Assembly (NCBI GenBank): GCA_964388105.1
Contig: CAYLYQ010000019.1
Coordinates: 1-32,318 of the forward strand
Origin: ZC4RG35 sp964388105
GTDB taxonomy: Bacteria; Actinomycetota; Acidimicrobiia; Spongiisociales; ZC4RG35
Direction of reading: 5' to 3'
DNA: 32,318 nucleotides
Positions 24,236-31,805 of the stretch are shown piece after piece; the first letter of the stretch is position 1, and the number at the start of each line of letters is the position of its first letter. The position numbers and the translations under genes were made by a program. The notes beneath the pieces were generated by a model, which saw nothing but the letters and a program-made list of their open reading frames with translations, was not told where the DNA came from and did not search any database.

Positions 24236-26851
24236 ATGCCCATTCTCCAAAAGGTCCTTCGCATGGGCGAAGGCAAGACGCTCAAGGAGTTCGAGGGCCT
24301 GGTTCAGGCGGTAAACGACTACGAGCCTCAGGTCCTGGATCTCTCCGACGAAGCCCTGCGGGACCGGACCAACGATTTCCGCCGTCGCCTCGCTGATGGC
24401 GCGGGCCTCGACGACGTCATCGTCGAGGCATTTGCAGTCGTGCGGGAGGCGGCCCGCCGGGTCCTCGGGGAACGCCACTACGACGTGCAGATCATCGGTG
24501 GCGCCGCCTTGCACCGCGGGATGGTGGCGGAGATGAAGACCGGTGAAGGAAAGACCTTGGTCTCGACCCTTCCCGCGTATCTGAACGCCCTCGAAGGCAA
24601 GGGCGTCCACATGGTGACCGTCAACGACTACCTCGCCGCTCGAGACGCCGACTGGATGGGTGCGGTGTTTCGCTTCCTCGGCCTCACCGTCGGCCTGATT
24701 CAGGCCGGGATGCCGACCGAGGATCGTCACGCCGCCTATCGGTCGGACATCACATACGGCACGAACAACGAATTCGGCTTCGACTACCTGCGGGACAGCA
24801 TGGCGATGACCGCCGAGCAGCGCGTGCAGAGAGGCCACCACTACGCCATCGTGGACGAAGTCGACTCGATCCTCATCGACGAGGCGAGGACGCCTCTGAT
24901 CATCTCGGGCGCGGTGTCGGACAGTGCGCGCTGGTATCGCGACTTCGCGAAGATCGCCAAGCGTCTCAAGCCCGACCTCCACTACGAGGTCGATGAGAAG
25001 AAGCGACAGATCATGACCACCGAAGAGGGCGTCGCCCGGGTCGAGGCCACCCTCGGCATCGAGAACCTCTACGACCATGCCGCGGTCGACTTCGTTCACC
25101 ACCTCGAGACCGCCCTCAAGGCCGAGGCCCTCTACAAGAAGGACGTCGACTACCTGATCGACCACGGCGAGGTGAAGATCGTCGACGAGTTCACCGGCCG
25201 TGTGCTCGAAGGCAGGCGCTACTCGGAAGGGCTCCACCAGGCGATCGAGGCCAAGGAGGGGGTGGCGATCAAGCAAGAGAACCAGACCCTCGCCACCATC
25301 ACCCTGCAGAACTACTTCCGCATGTACGAGAAGCTCGCCGGAATGACCGGTACCGCGGAGACCGAGGCGGCCGAGCTCGCCCAGATCTACGGCCTCCAGG
25401 TCCAGGCGATCCCCACCAACCGCCCGGTGGCGCGCTTGGACCAGGGCGACCTGGTCTACAAGACCGAGGAAGCCAAGTTCGCGGCAGTCGTCGAGGACGT
25501 GAAAGAGCGACACGCCAACGGACAGCCCGTGCTGCTCGGCACGGTGTCCATCGAGAAGTCCGAGGTGCTCTCCCGCCTGCTGGCGAAGAACGGAGTTCCC
25601 CACGAGGTCCTCAACGCCAAGCATCACGCCCGGGAGGCCGACATCATCGCCCAGGCGGGTCGTCCCGGCGCGGTGACGGTCGCTACCAACATGGCGGGTC
25701 GAGGCGTGGACATCAAGCTCGGCGGCAGCCCCGAAGGCATGGCCCGCACCGAGCTCAAGAAACGCGGTGTCACTCCCCAAGATCCGAGCTACTCGGAGTT
25801 GGAGAAGAAGCTCACGGAGGAGTTCGCCACCCAGATCAAGCCCGACAGGGAGAAGGTGTTGTCCGCAGGTGGCCTCTACGTGGTGGGAACCGAGCGACAC
25901 GAATCCCGGCGCATCGACAACCAGCTGCGTGGCCGGTCGGGTCGTCAGGGGGACCCCGGAGAGAGCCGCTTCTACCTATCGCTCCAGGACGATCTGATGC
26001 GCCGCTTCCAGGGCGAGTGGGTCAGTTCGGTCATGGACCGCCTGCGCCTCCCCGACGACCAGCCCATCGAGGCCAAGATGGTCTCCAAGTCGATAGAGCG
26101 GGCACAGCGCCAGGTCGAATCGCAGAACTTCGAGATTCGGAAGAACGTCCTGAAATACGACGAGGTGATGAACTCCCAGCGCGAGAGCATCTACCGCTGG
26201 CGCGGGGCGATCCTCGAGGGCAACGCCGACGAGGACCTGATTCCCGATTGGATCACGGACGTCATCTCCGAGACCGTCGAGAACGCGGTCCCGGACGGCA
26301 CCTCCAGCGCCTCTTGGGATTGGGACGCGATCACTCAGGAGCTGGCGGTCTACTACCCGACGAAGCTCACCTCGGCCGACTTCGAGGTCAGGTCCACGGT
26401 GGACGACCTCGTCGACCAGGCGGTGGACGAGGCCCTCGCCTACTACGAGGCTCGGGAGAAGGAGCTGGGCCCCGACCTGATGCGGGAGGTGGAACGCTCC
26501 GTGGTCCTCTCGGTGATCGACAACAAGTGGCGGGAGCACCTCTCCGAGATGGACTACCTCCGATCAGGCATCGGCCTGCGAGCGATGGGTCAGCGCGACC
26601 CGTTGTCGGAGTATCAGCGTGAGGGTTACGACATGTTCACCGACATGGTGGAGACCATCAAGAGCGATGCCATCCGATACCTCTTCCACGTCGAAATGGC
26701 CCGGCCCGAGAAGCCACAGCGAGCAGAGCCCGCCCCGACCGGTGGGGGCGGCAATCAGAAGCCGGCATCCGTCGGGGACAAGGTGGGGCGCAACGACCCC
26801 TGCCCTTGCGGCTCAGGCAAGAAGTACAAGAGGTGCCATGGAGTTGCCTGA
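24236..26851 (+). CDS. secA: Preprotein translocase ATPase SecA
   Basis: An 871-residue SecA that drives secreted proteins through SecYEG with ATP. Landmarks in order: Walker A MKTGEGKT, TVNDYLAARDADWMG, YGTNNEFGFDYLRD, the DEAD-type DEVDSILIDEARTPLIISG, the helicase 2 region NMAGRGVDIKLGG and GGLYVVGTERHESRRIDNQL, the scaffold and wing region, and a C-terminal SEC-C zinc motif NDPCPCGSGKKYKRCHG after a flexible Pro-rich linker. Length is normal. The frame is open upstream of ATG 24236, but the MPILQKVLRMGEGK start matches the family. Downstream is a multi-hairpin repeat that fills the gap to prfB. Confidence 0.97.
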   Translation: MPILQKVLRMGEGKTLKEFEGLVQAVNDYEPQVLDLSDEALRDRTNDFRRRLADGAGLDDVIVEAFAVVREAARRVLGERHYDVQIIGGAALHRGMVAEMKTGEGKTLVSTLPAYLNALEGKGVHMVTVNDYLAARDADWMGAVFRFLGLTVGLIQAGMPTEDRHAAYRSDITYGTNNEFGFDYLRDSMAMTAEQRVQRGHHYAIVDEVDSILIDEARTPLIISGAVSDSARWYRDFAKIAKRLKPDLHYEVDEKKRQIMTTEEGVARVEATLGIENLYDHAAVDFVHHLETALKAEALYKKDVDYLIDHGEVKIVDEFTGRVLEGRRYSEGLHQAIEAKEGVAIKQENQTLATITLQNYFRMYEKLAGMTGTAETEAAELAQIYGLQVQAIPTNRPVARLDQGDLVYKTEEAKFAAVVEDVKERHANGQPVLLGTVSIEKSEVLSRLLAKNGVPHEVLNAKHHAREADIIAQAGRPGAVTVATNMAGRGVDIKLGGSPEGMARTELKKRGVTPQDPSYSELEKKLTEEFATQIKPDREKVLSAGGLYVVGTERHESRRIDNQLRGRSGRQGDPGESRFYLSLQDDLMRRFQGEWVSSVMDRLRLPDDQPIEAKMVSKSIERAQRQVESQNFEIRKNVLKYDEVMNSQRESIYRWRGAILEGNADEDLIPDWITDVISETVENAVPDGTSSASWDWDAITQELAVYYPTKLTSADFEVRSTVDDLVDQAVDEALAYYEAREKELGPDLMREVERSVVLSVIDNKWREHLSEMDYLRSGIGLRAMGQRDPLSEYQREGYDMFTDMVETIKSDAIRYLFHVEMARPEKPQRAEPAPTGGGGNQKPASVGDKVGRNDPCPCGSGKKYKRCHGVA

Positions 26852-26858
26852 GACCGCG

Positions 26859-26933
26859 CAGCCGGATTTCTCCCCCGCTTCAGCGGGGGAGTGGCCCGAA
26901 GGGCCGAGGGGGCGCGGTCCGCAGGACCGCCAG
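26859..26933 (+). repeat. Multi-hairpin palindromic element, copy 1, after secA
   Basis: A 75-nt element beginning 7 nt after the secA stop. It folds as three successive hairpins: arms CTCCCCCGC and GCGGGGGAG around TTCA (26870-26891), GGCCC and GGGCC around GAA (26893-26905), and GCGGTCC and GGACCGC around GCA (26914-26930). A second, diverged copy lies after smpB (30223-30292), with shared blocks GGATTTCTC, CCCGC, GCGGGGGAGT, CCCG, AGGG, GAGGGGGCGCG and a GCCAG end. No U-tract follows, so it is not a classical terminator. It ends 5 nt before the prfB start. Confidence 0.75.
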
Positions 26934-26938
26934 ATGAG

Positions 26939-28072
26939 ATGTCACTAGAGATCTCGGATCCTCGAGAGATGATCGCGTCGCTTCGGACGCGATTGGTCGA
27001 GGCGCGCCGATTCCTCGACCTCGACGGCAAGGAAGCCGAGCTGTCCGAGTTGCGGGCCCGGGCTGCGTCCCCCGATCTCTGGAACGACCCCGACGAGGCT
27101 CGCCAGGTCAGCCAAAAGCTCGCTCGCTACGAGGGTATGTTCGAGAAAGTCGGAGGGCTCGTGTCCCGCATCGACGACGCCGAGGTCCTCCTCGAGCTCG
27201 CCGATGAGGCCGGCGACTCGTCGGCGCGGGACGAGGCTCTCGAACAGCTTTCCGAAGTGTCCGGGATCCTCGACCAGCTCGAGCTGGAGTCGTTGTTCTT
27301 CGGCGAGTACGACGACGCCGACGCCATCCTCAGCGTGCACGCCGGAGCCGGGGGAGTGGACGCCCACGATTGGGCGGAGATGCTCGCCCGCATGTACCAG
27401 CGTTACCTCGCCGACAAGGGCTTCAGCGTCACCGTCGAGGAGGTGACCGCAGGTGAGGAGGCCGGCATCAAGTCCGTGACCATGACGGTGAAGGGCGACC
27501 ATGCGTACGGCACGCTGGAGTCGGAGCGGGGGGTTCACCGCCTGGTCCGGATCAGCCCGTTCGACTCCAACGCCCGTCGTCACACCAGCTTCGCCGGTGT
27601 CGACGTCATCCCTGACCTCGGCGAGGCCGCCGACGTCGAGATCGACGAGGACGACTTGAGGATCGACACCTACCGCTCTCAGGGCGCAGGTGGGCAGCAC
27701 GTCAACACCTCGGACACCGCAATCCGCATCACCCACCTGCCAACCGGAATCGTCGTGCAGTGCCAGAACGAGCGCAGCCAGCTCCAGAACAAGAACCGCG
27801 CCATGGCGATGTTGAAGGCAAAGCTCGCCGAAGTGTCGCGGCAAGAGCACATGGCCCATCTCGACTCGATTCGCGGGGAGCAAGGAGAGGCCGCATGGGG
27901 CCGCCAGGTGCGCAGCTACGTCTTGCAGCCGTATCAGATGGCAAAGGATCTGCGGTCCGACTACGAGGTCGGCAACGTGAATGGTGTGCTCGACGGCGAT
28001 CTCGACGGTTTCGTCGAGGCCTACCTGCGCTGGCGACGCGCCGAGCACGAAGTCGCCGGAGATTCCAGCTAG
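26939..28072 (+). CDS. prfB: Peptide chain release factor 2
   Basis: A 377-residue class-1 release factor that recognises UGA and UAA. The RF2 anticodon-like tripeptide SPF is at 206-208 (RISPFDSNARRHTSFAG), and the catalytic GGQ is at 251-253 (QGAGGQHVNTSDTAIRI). The N-terminal coiled-coil domain starts with MIASLRTRLVEARRFLDLDG. The frame is continuous, so the programmed +1 frameshift of E. coli prfB is absent. The chosen ATG 26939 fits the family N-terminus. The frame is open upstream, but that extension would translate the hairpin repeat. No ribosome site is visible before the ATG, since the repeat occupies that space. Confidence 0.95.
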   Translation: MSLEISDPREMIASLRTRLVEARRFLDLDGKEAELSELRARAASPDLWNDPDEARQVSQKLARYEGMFEKVGGLVSRIDDAEVLLELADEAGDSSARDEALEQLSEVSGILDQLELESLFFGEYDDADAILSVHAGAGGVDAHDWAEMLARMYQRYLADKGFSVTVEEVTAGEEAGIKSVTMTVKGDHAYGTLESERGVHRLVRISPFDSNARRHTSFAGVDVIPDLGEAADVEIDEDDLRIDTYRSQGAGGQHVNTSDTAIRITHLPTGIVVQCQNERSQLQNKNRAMAMLKAKLAEVSRQEHMAHLDSIRGEQGEAAWGRQVRSYVLQPYQMAKDLRSDYEVGNVNGVLDGDLDGFVEAYLRWRRAEHEVAGDSS

Positions 28073-28126
28073 ACGGGGAGTGGGAGTTACCGTTCGCCGG
28101 TCTCCCAACCCCGGGGTTCCCCAGAC

Positions 28127-28822
28127 ATGATTCGACTCGAGAACGTCACCAAGGTCTACGAAGGCGGCACCGTTGCCGTCAACGACGTGTCCCTGGACAT
28201 CCAGAAGGGCGAGTTCGTGTTCCTGGTGGGCGCCTCCGGCTCGGGTAAGTCGACCCTGATCCGACTCATGCTTCGTGACGAGCCGGTGACGAGAGGTCTG
28301 ATCTGGGTGGCCGGGAAGGACATCACCAAGCTGCCCAAGTGGAAGATCCCGTATCTGCGCCGCTCCGTCGGCACGGTCTTCCAGGACTACAAGCTCCTAC
28401 CCAACAAGACGGTGACCGAGAACGTCGCGTTCGCCCTCGAGGTGCTGGGCCGGCCGTCGTCGGTCATCGGCCCTCAGGTCGGCCAGGTTCTCGAACTGGT
28501 GGGCCTCGCCGACAAAGCCGGCCGCTATCCCCGCCAGCTCTCGGGTGGCGAGCAGCAGCGGGTGTCCGTGGCGCGCGCCTTCGTCAACCGCCCTCCGATC
28601 ATGTTGTGCGACGAGCCCACCGGAAACCTCGATCCCAAGACCTCGGTCGAGATCATGCGGCTTCTCGACCGGATCAACCGGACCGGAACCACCATCGTGA
28701 TGGCCACCCACGACCACGCCATCGTCGACGCCATGCAGCGTCGCGTCGTGGCCTTGGAGAACGGGCGTGTGACCCGTGACGAGGAGATGGGCCGTTACGA
28801 GAGGACGGCTGAGGAGGAGTGA
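28127..28822 (+). CDS. ftsE: Cell division ATP-binding protein FtsE
   Basis: A 231-residue ABC ATPase that pairs with FtsX to control peptidoglycan hydrolases during division. Walker A is GASGSGKST, the Q-loop is FQDYKLLPNKT, the signature is LSGGEQQRVSVARA and Walker B is PIMLCDEPTGNLD. The first residues MIRLENVTKVYEGGTVAVND match FtsE. The 54-nt gap after prfB includes a TACCGT box (28088-28093) and a 12-nt palindrome (28107-28118), so a separate promoter is possible. It shares a GTGA overlap with ftsX. Confidence 0.95.
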   Translation: MIRLENVTKVYEGGTVAVNDVSLDIQKGEFVFLVGASGSGKSTLIRLMLRDEPVTRGLIWVAGKDITKLPKWKIPYLRRSVGTVFQDYKLLPNKTVTENVAFALEVLGRPSSVIGPQVGQVLELVGLADKAGRYPRQLSGGEQQRVSVARAFVNRPPIMLCDEPTGNLDPKTSVEIMRLLDRINRTGTTIVMATHDHAIVDAMQRRVVALENGRVTRDEEMGRYERTAEEE

Positions 28823-29748
28823 GCCGCGTCGTCTTTCTCGTTCGCGAGGCCCTGTCCAGCCTCCGTCGTAACGCTCTCATCGTCGTCGGCGCGATCCTGG
28901 CCGTATTCATCTCCCTGTCACTCGCCTTCGGGGCGTTGGTGGTCAACGAGCTTCTCCGGCTCAACATCGCCGCATGGCAGGACGGGACGCATGTGGTCGC
29001 CTTCCTCAACGACGAGGGGCAGAACAACGTCCCCACCGGCGCTCATGAGGCACTGCGCCTCGAGGTGGAGGCTTGGGACGAGGTGGAGCGGGCTCGTTAT
29101 GTGAGCAAGGCCGACGCCTGGCTCGAGTTCCAGGAGATCTTCGCCAACGACCAGCAGATGCTCGACGCCATCCGCGACCCCACCGTCCTGCCGGCATCCA
29201 TCCGCATCGAGTTGGTCGACATCGCCTTCCACGAGACCACGAGGTTCCGGCTCGAGCAGCACCAGCAGGTCGTGGCGAGGGTCAACACAGCCGCCGAGTC
29301 GATCGAGCAGCTGCAGAGCCTTTCGGACGTGCTCAACGTCCTCGGGCTCGGTCTGGCGATCGTCCTCGGCCTGTCCGCCGTCGTACTCATCGCCAACACG
29401 ATCCGCCTCGCCATTTACGCCCGCCGCGACGAGGTGGCGATCATGAAGCTGGTGGGTGCTTCCAACTGGTACGTGCGAATACCTTTCCTGCTCGAAGGAC
29501 TGATCGAGGGCCTGGTCGGGGCGGCCCTGGCCGTGTTCACCGTCTGGCTGGCGACGAACAACCTGGCCCAAGCCGGCGAGGGATTCGAACTCGTCCGCCT
29601 CGAGGTCGGCAACCAGTGGTTCTTCCGTTGGGGCGTCCTGGTGCTGCTCTTCGGTGCCATCGCCGGGGTGATCGGTTCGCTCCTCGGCCTGAGCAGGTAC
29701 CTGCGCGACGCCGACGGCACCGGGCCGGACGTTCCCACGGGCTTCTGA
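28819..29748 (+). CDS. ftsX: Cell division membrane protein FtsX
   Basis: A 309-residue permease-like protein. A short cytoplasmic N-terminus (SRVVFLVREALSSLRRN) is followed by the first membrane helix at about 19-45, a large extracellular domain to about 170 that typically contacts a hydrolase such as an NlpC/P60 or M23 enzyme, and three more helices with IRLAIYARRDEVAIMKLVGAS between the second and third, an FtsX hallmark. The GTG start overlaps the ftsE stop and follows GAGGAGGA. No hydrolase gene lies between ftsX and smpB, where many actinobacteria have one, so the partner is elsewhere. The stop shares a base with the smpB start (TGATG). Confidence 0.93.
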   Translation: MSRVVFLVREALSSLRRNALIVVGAILAVFISLSLAFGALVVNELLRLNIAAWQDGTHVVAFLNDEGQNNVPTGAHEALRLEVEAWDEVERARYVSKADAWLEFQEIFANDQQMLDAIRDPTVLPASIRIELVDIAFHETTRFRLEQHQQVVARVNTAAESIEQLQSLSDVLNVLGLGLAIVLGLSAVVLIANTIRLAIYARRDEVAIMKLVGASNWYVRIPFLLEGLIEGLVGAALAVFTVWLATNNLAQAGEGFELVRLEVGNQWFFRWGVLVLLFGAIAGVIGSLLGLSRYLRDADGTGPDVPTGF

Positions 29749-30215
29749 TGGCCACCGGCGACCAGGTCAAGGTGGTCACGACCAATCGGCGGGCGCGCCG
29801 CAACTACGCCGTCGTGGACACCTTCGAGGCCGGTCTGGCCCTGCTCGGCTCGGAGGTCAAGTCACTCCGGGACGGGCGGATGGAGCTCAAAGACTCCTAC
29901 GCCGTCATCGAAGACGGTGAAGCCTTCCTGGTGGGAGCGCACGTCGCGCCCTACGGGTTCGCTCGGGACGGCGGTCACGACCCCGAGCGGAAGCGGAAGC
30001 TCCTCCTCCACAAGAGGGAGATCAACAAGCTCGCCGGCACGCTCGCCGAGAAGGGATTGACCCTCGTTCCGCTCCAGGTCTACTTCAAAGACGGGAAGGC
30101 GAAGATCGAGCTGGGGCTCGCTCGAGGCAAGACGTCTTACGACAAGCGCGAGACGCTCAAGGAGCGCGACGCCGAGCGCGAGATGCAGCGCCAATCCAGA
30201 AACCTTCGTCGCTGA
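29748..30215 (+). CDS. smpB: SsrA-binding protein SmpB
   Basis: A 155-residue small RNA-binding protein that delivers tmRNA to stalled ribosomes. The family blocks are NRRARRNYAVVDTFEAGLAL, LGSEVKSLRDGRMELKDSYA, HDPERKRKLLLHKREINKL, LVPLQVYFKDGKAKIELGLA and the basic C-terminal tail with KTSYDKRETLKERDAEREM. ATG 29748 overlaps the ftsX stop; upstream frame continuation is only open by chance. The tmRNA gene follows 177 nt downstream, after a copy of the multi-hairpin repeat, so both parts of the rescue system are adjacent but have separate transcripts or processing. Confidence 0.95.
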   Translation: MATGDQVKVVTTNRRARRNYAVVDTFEAGLALLGSEVKSLRDGRMELKDSYAVIEDGEAFLVGAHVAPYGFARDGGHDPERKRKLLLHKREINKLAGTLAEKGLTLVPLQVYFKDGKAKIELGLARGKTSYDKRETLKERDAEREMQRQSRNLRR

Positions 30216-30222
30216 AGGGCTT

Positions 30223-30292
30223 CAGCAGGATTTCTCACCCGCGGAGCGGGGGAGTACCCGGAGGGGGAGGGGGCGCGAGCGAAGCGAGCCAG
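30223..30292 (+). repeat. Multi-hairpin palindromic element, copy 2, after smpB
   Basis: A 70-nt copy of the element at 26859-26933, again 7 nt after a stop codon. The first hairpin has arms CTCACCCGC (30234-30242) and GCGGGGGAG (30246-30254) with one A-G mismatch and a GGA loop instead of TTCA. The second is CCC-GGA-GGG (30257-30265). The third arm region is replaced by GCGAGCGAAGCGAGC, which is not a simple palindrome. Loops vary while stems are kept, as in REP-type repeats. Confidence 0.75.
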
Positions 30293-30371
30293 GTCACACC
30301 GAGTTGGTTGATTCGCGTGCGCTCTGCTTGGTGCATCTGCAAAGTCCAGGGACCATGTCCTCGACACCAGG

Positions 30372-30377
30372 TACAAT
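30372..30377 (+). promoter_or_regulatory. Putative ssrA -10 box
   Basis: TACAAT, close to the consensus, 15 nt before the mature tmRNA 5' end at 30393. A start near 30384 would leave about 9 nt for removal by RNase P. No good -35 hexamer at 16-18 nt. Confidence 0.5.
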
Positions 30378-30392
30378 GGGCCTTGCCCTCTT

Positions 30393-30742
30393 GGGGGTGA
30401 AACGGTTTCGACGTTGAGTGTTGAGGCGTTGGAAGCGAGCCGGGGTCTCCGGGGCCCCGTCAACAAACCGGAACAACAAACAAGTGCCGAAGACAACTTC
30501 GCACTGGCTGCCTAAATAACAGCCCGTCCTGCCGATCCGCTCCCGCCGGGTCGGGCCAGGGCGCCGCAATGCGGGATGCTCCGCCCGGGAGGTCGGGACC
30601 GGGCGGCTAAGACCAATTTCGACTAGGCACGGGAAAACTCGTCGTCAGAGTTCCCGTGTCCGAAGCTCGCTGACGACTGCGCTCGGAGATGCCTTCGCCG
30701 AAGGCTCAGCGGACCGGGGTTCGACTCCCCGCACCTCCACCA
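30393..30742 (+). ncRNA. ssrA: Transfer-messenger RNA (tmRNA)
   Basis: A one-piece tmRNA of 350 nt. The 5' GGGGGTG (30393-30399) pairs with CACCTCC (30732-30738), followed by discriminator A and encoded CCA. The tRNA-like features AAACGGTTTCGAC near the 5' end and the T-arm GGGGTTCGACTCCCC near the 3' end are both present. The tag frame ends GCACTGGCTGCC then TAA at 30513-30515, giving the ALAA degradation signal. A plausible full tag from 30462 is NKPEQQTSAEDNFALAA, but the resume codon is not certain, and a second stop-like TAA follows soon after. It works with SmpB encoded just upstream to free stalled ribosomes and mark the product for proteolysis. Confidence 0.95.
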
Positions 30743-30745
30743 GCG

Positions 30746-30784
30746 GGTGCTAACGAAAAAGTGGCACCTGAACTAACGAAAAAG
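30746..30784 (+). repeat. Direct repeat and hairpin in the tmRNA 3' trailer
   Basis: The 12-nt sequence CTAACGAAAAAG occurs at 30750-30761 and again at 30773-30784, 23 nt apart. The first copy lies in the loop of a GGTGC/GCACC hairpin (30746-30750 and 30764-30768). It begins just after the encoded CCA. Confidence 0.7.
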
Positions 30785-30824
30785 CCCGCCCAGATCCCCT
30801 CACCGTGTGAAGGGCGGGTTGTTT
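30782..30824 (+). terminator. Intrinsic terminator after ssrA
   Basis: AGCCCGCCC (30783-30791) pairs with GGGCGGGTT (30812-30820), with one G-T pair, across a 20-nt loop that holds a small TCAC/GTGA helix. It is followed by GTTT. An A-rich run precedes it. It plausibly ends the tmRNA transcript. Confidence 0.7.
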
Positions 30825-30924
30825 CGTGTGCGGGGCCTTCGGAGTGTTAAGGGGGGGCATCAGGAGGTCGCCTGGCTTCGATCGGTAGGCTCGCCGCGAT
30901 GCGCCCCGCCCAGGTCATCTTCTC

Positions 30925-31722
30925 GTGAAGCCTCGGATCCTCGCCACAGATGTCGCGGGCGAAGGAGATCCGCTGGTGTTCGTCCCCGGTGGCCTCACTG
31001 GATGGGTGTCGTGGATCCCATTCCAGGAGAACCTCCAGGAGACGCACCGGGCAGTGAGGGTGCAACCGATTCACAACGAGTTGGGCTCCGCAGGTATGAA
31101 GGGCGACCCTTCGTATACCTGGGAAGTGGCGGTGGAGAGTCTTCGGATGACTCTCGACAGCCTCGACATCGGGTCCGCTCACTTCGCAGCGTGGTCCGGC
31201 GGGGGAAAAGGCATCCTCGACTTCGCTCTGACTCATCCCGACAGGTTGCGCTCGATGACCCTCGTCGAGCCCGCCGCCCGATGGATCCTCGAGAGCGCCG
31301 GGATCATGGACCAGGCGTGGGCGGACGAGTCCAACTTCTTGCACTCGTTGTCCGGTCACGAGGTCACTGATGATGATCTCGCCAAGTTCCTGACCCTCGC
31401 CGGCTTTGTCAAAGATGAGGCTGAGGCGAGGACTGACCCCTTTTGGGAGCGCGCGTGGCCATATCGTCAGACGCTTTCGTGGCTATCGGAAGGAGTACTG
31501 GGCTCGGACTGGTCGCTGGACGATCTCTCCGGCATCCGTTGCCCCGTCCTTCTGACCAAGGGCACTGAATCGGCGGCGGCAGATCGGAAGATCGTCGACC
31601 TCCTGCACACCCACCTGCCCGACTCGAGGGTGATCGAGTACGACGGCACGCATGCCCATCACATCGAGAATCTCGCCAGATTCGTCTCCGACCTGAGGGA
31701 CCACATGGAGCGCGCGGGCTGA
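30925..31722 (+). CDS. Alpha/beta-fold hydrolase
   Basis: A 265-residue alpha/beta hydrolase with no specific family recognised. DPLVFVPGGLTGWVSW gives the first strand and the HG-like oxyanion turn. AAWSGGGKGILDFAL is the nucleophile elbow with Ser about 91. VLLTKGTES is the strand where the acid normally sits, and GTHAHHIENLARFV carries the catalytic His. The acid position is Glu or a later Asp rather than the usual Asp, which I cannot settle. The substrate is unknown. The GTG start at 30925 lacks a clear ribosome site. It lies 100 nt after the ssrA terminator as a single-gene unit, converging on the META-domain gene. Confidence 0.75.
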   Translation: MKPRILATDVAGEGDPLVFVPGGLTGWVSWIPFQENLQETHRAVRVQPIHNELGSAGMKGDPSYTWEVAVESLRMTLDSLDIGSAHFAAWSGGGKGILDFALTHPDRLRSMTLVEPAARWILESAGIMDQAWADESNFLHSLSGHEVTDDDLAKFLTLAGFVKDEAEARTDPFWERAWPYRQTLSWLSEGVLGSDWSLDDLSGIRCPVLLTKGTESAAADRKIVDLLHTHLPDSRVIEYDGTHAHHIENLARFVSDLRDHMERAG

Positions 31723-31805
31723 AGCAGGCTCGGTCAGTCTCGCGTTGACGCGTCGACCCAGTCCCGATAAGGGTCGTGGTCCCGTGACGAGCTGCACATC
31801 GAGGC

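Noticed and set aside
26891..26938. In-frame N-terminal extension of prfB through the hairpin repeat
   Set aside because: It would translate a palindromic repeat, and release factor 2 homology begins after ATG 26939.
28107..28118. 12-nt perfect palindrome AACCCCGGGGTT before ftsE as an operator
   Set aside because: A single short GC-rich palindrome is expected by chance in such sequence, and no repressor or second copy supports it.
30807..31370. 187-codon plus-strand frame after ssrA
   Set aside because: Starts inside the terminator and overlaps the alpha/beta hydrolase in another frame; Arg/Gly/Ser-rich without motifs.
30743..31722. Genomic island integrated at the ssrA 3' end
   Set aside because: No integrase and no duplicated tmRNA 3' segment within the window. 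The following genes have base use like their surroundings.
31723..31805. Terminator or small RNA between the hydrolase and META genes
   Set aside because: Only a 4-bp CGCG hairpin and no U-tract; nothing convincing in these 83 nt.
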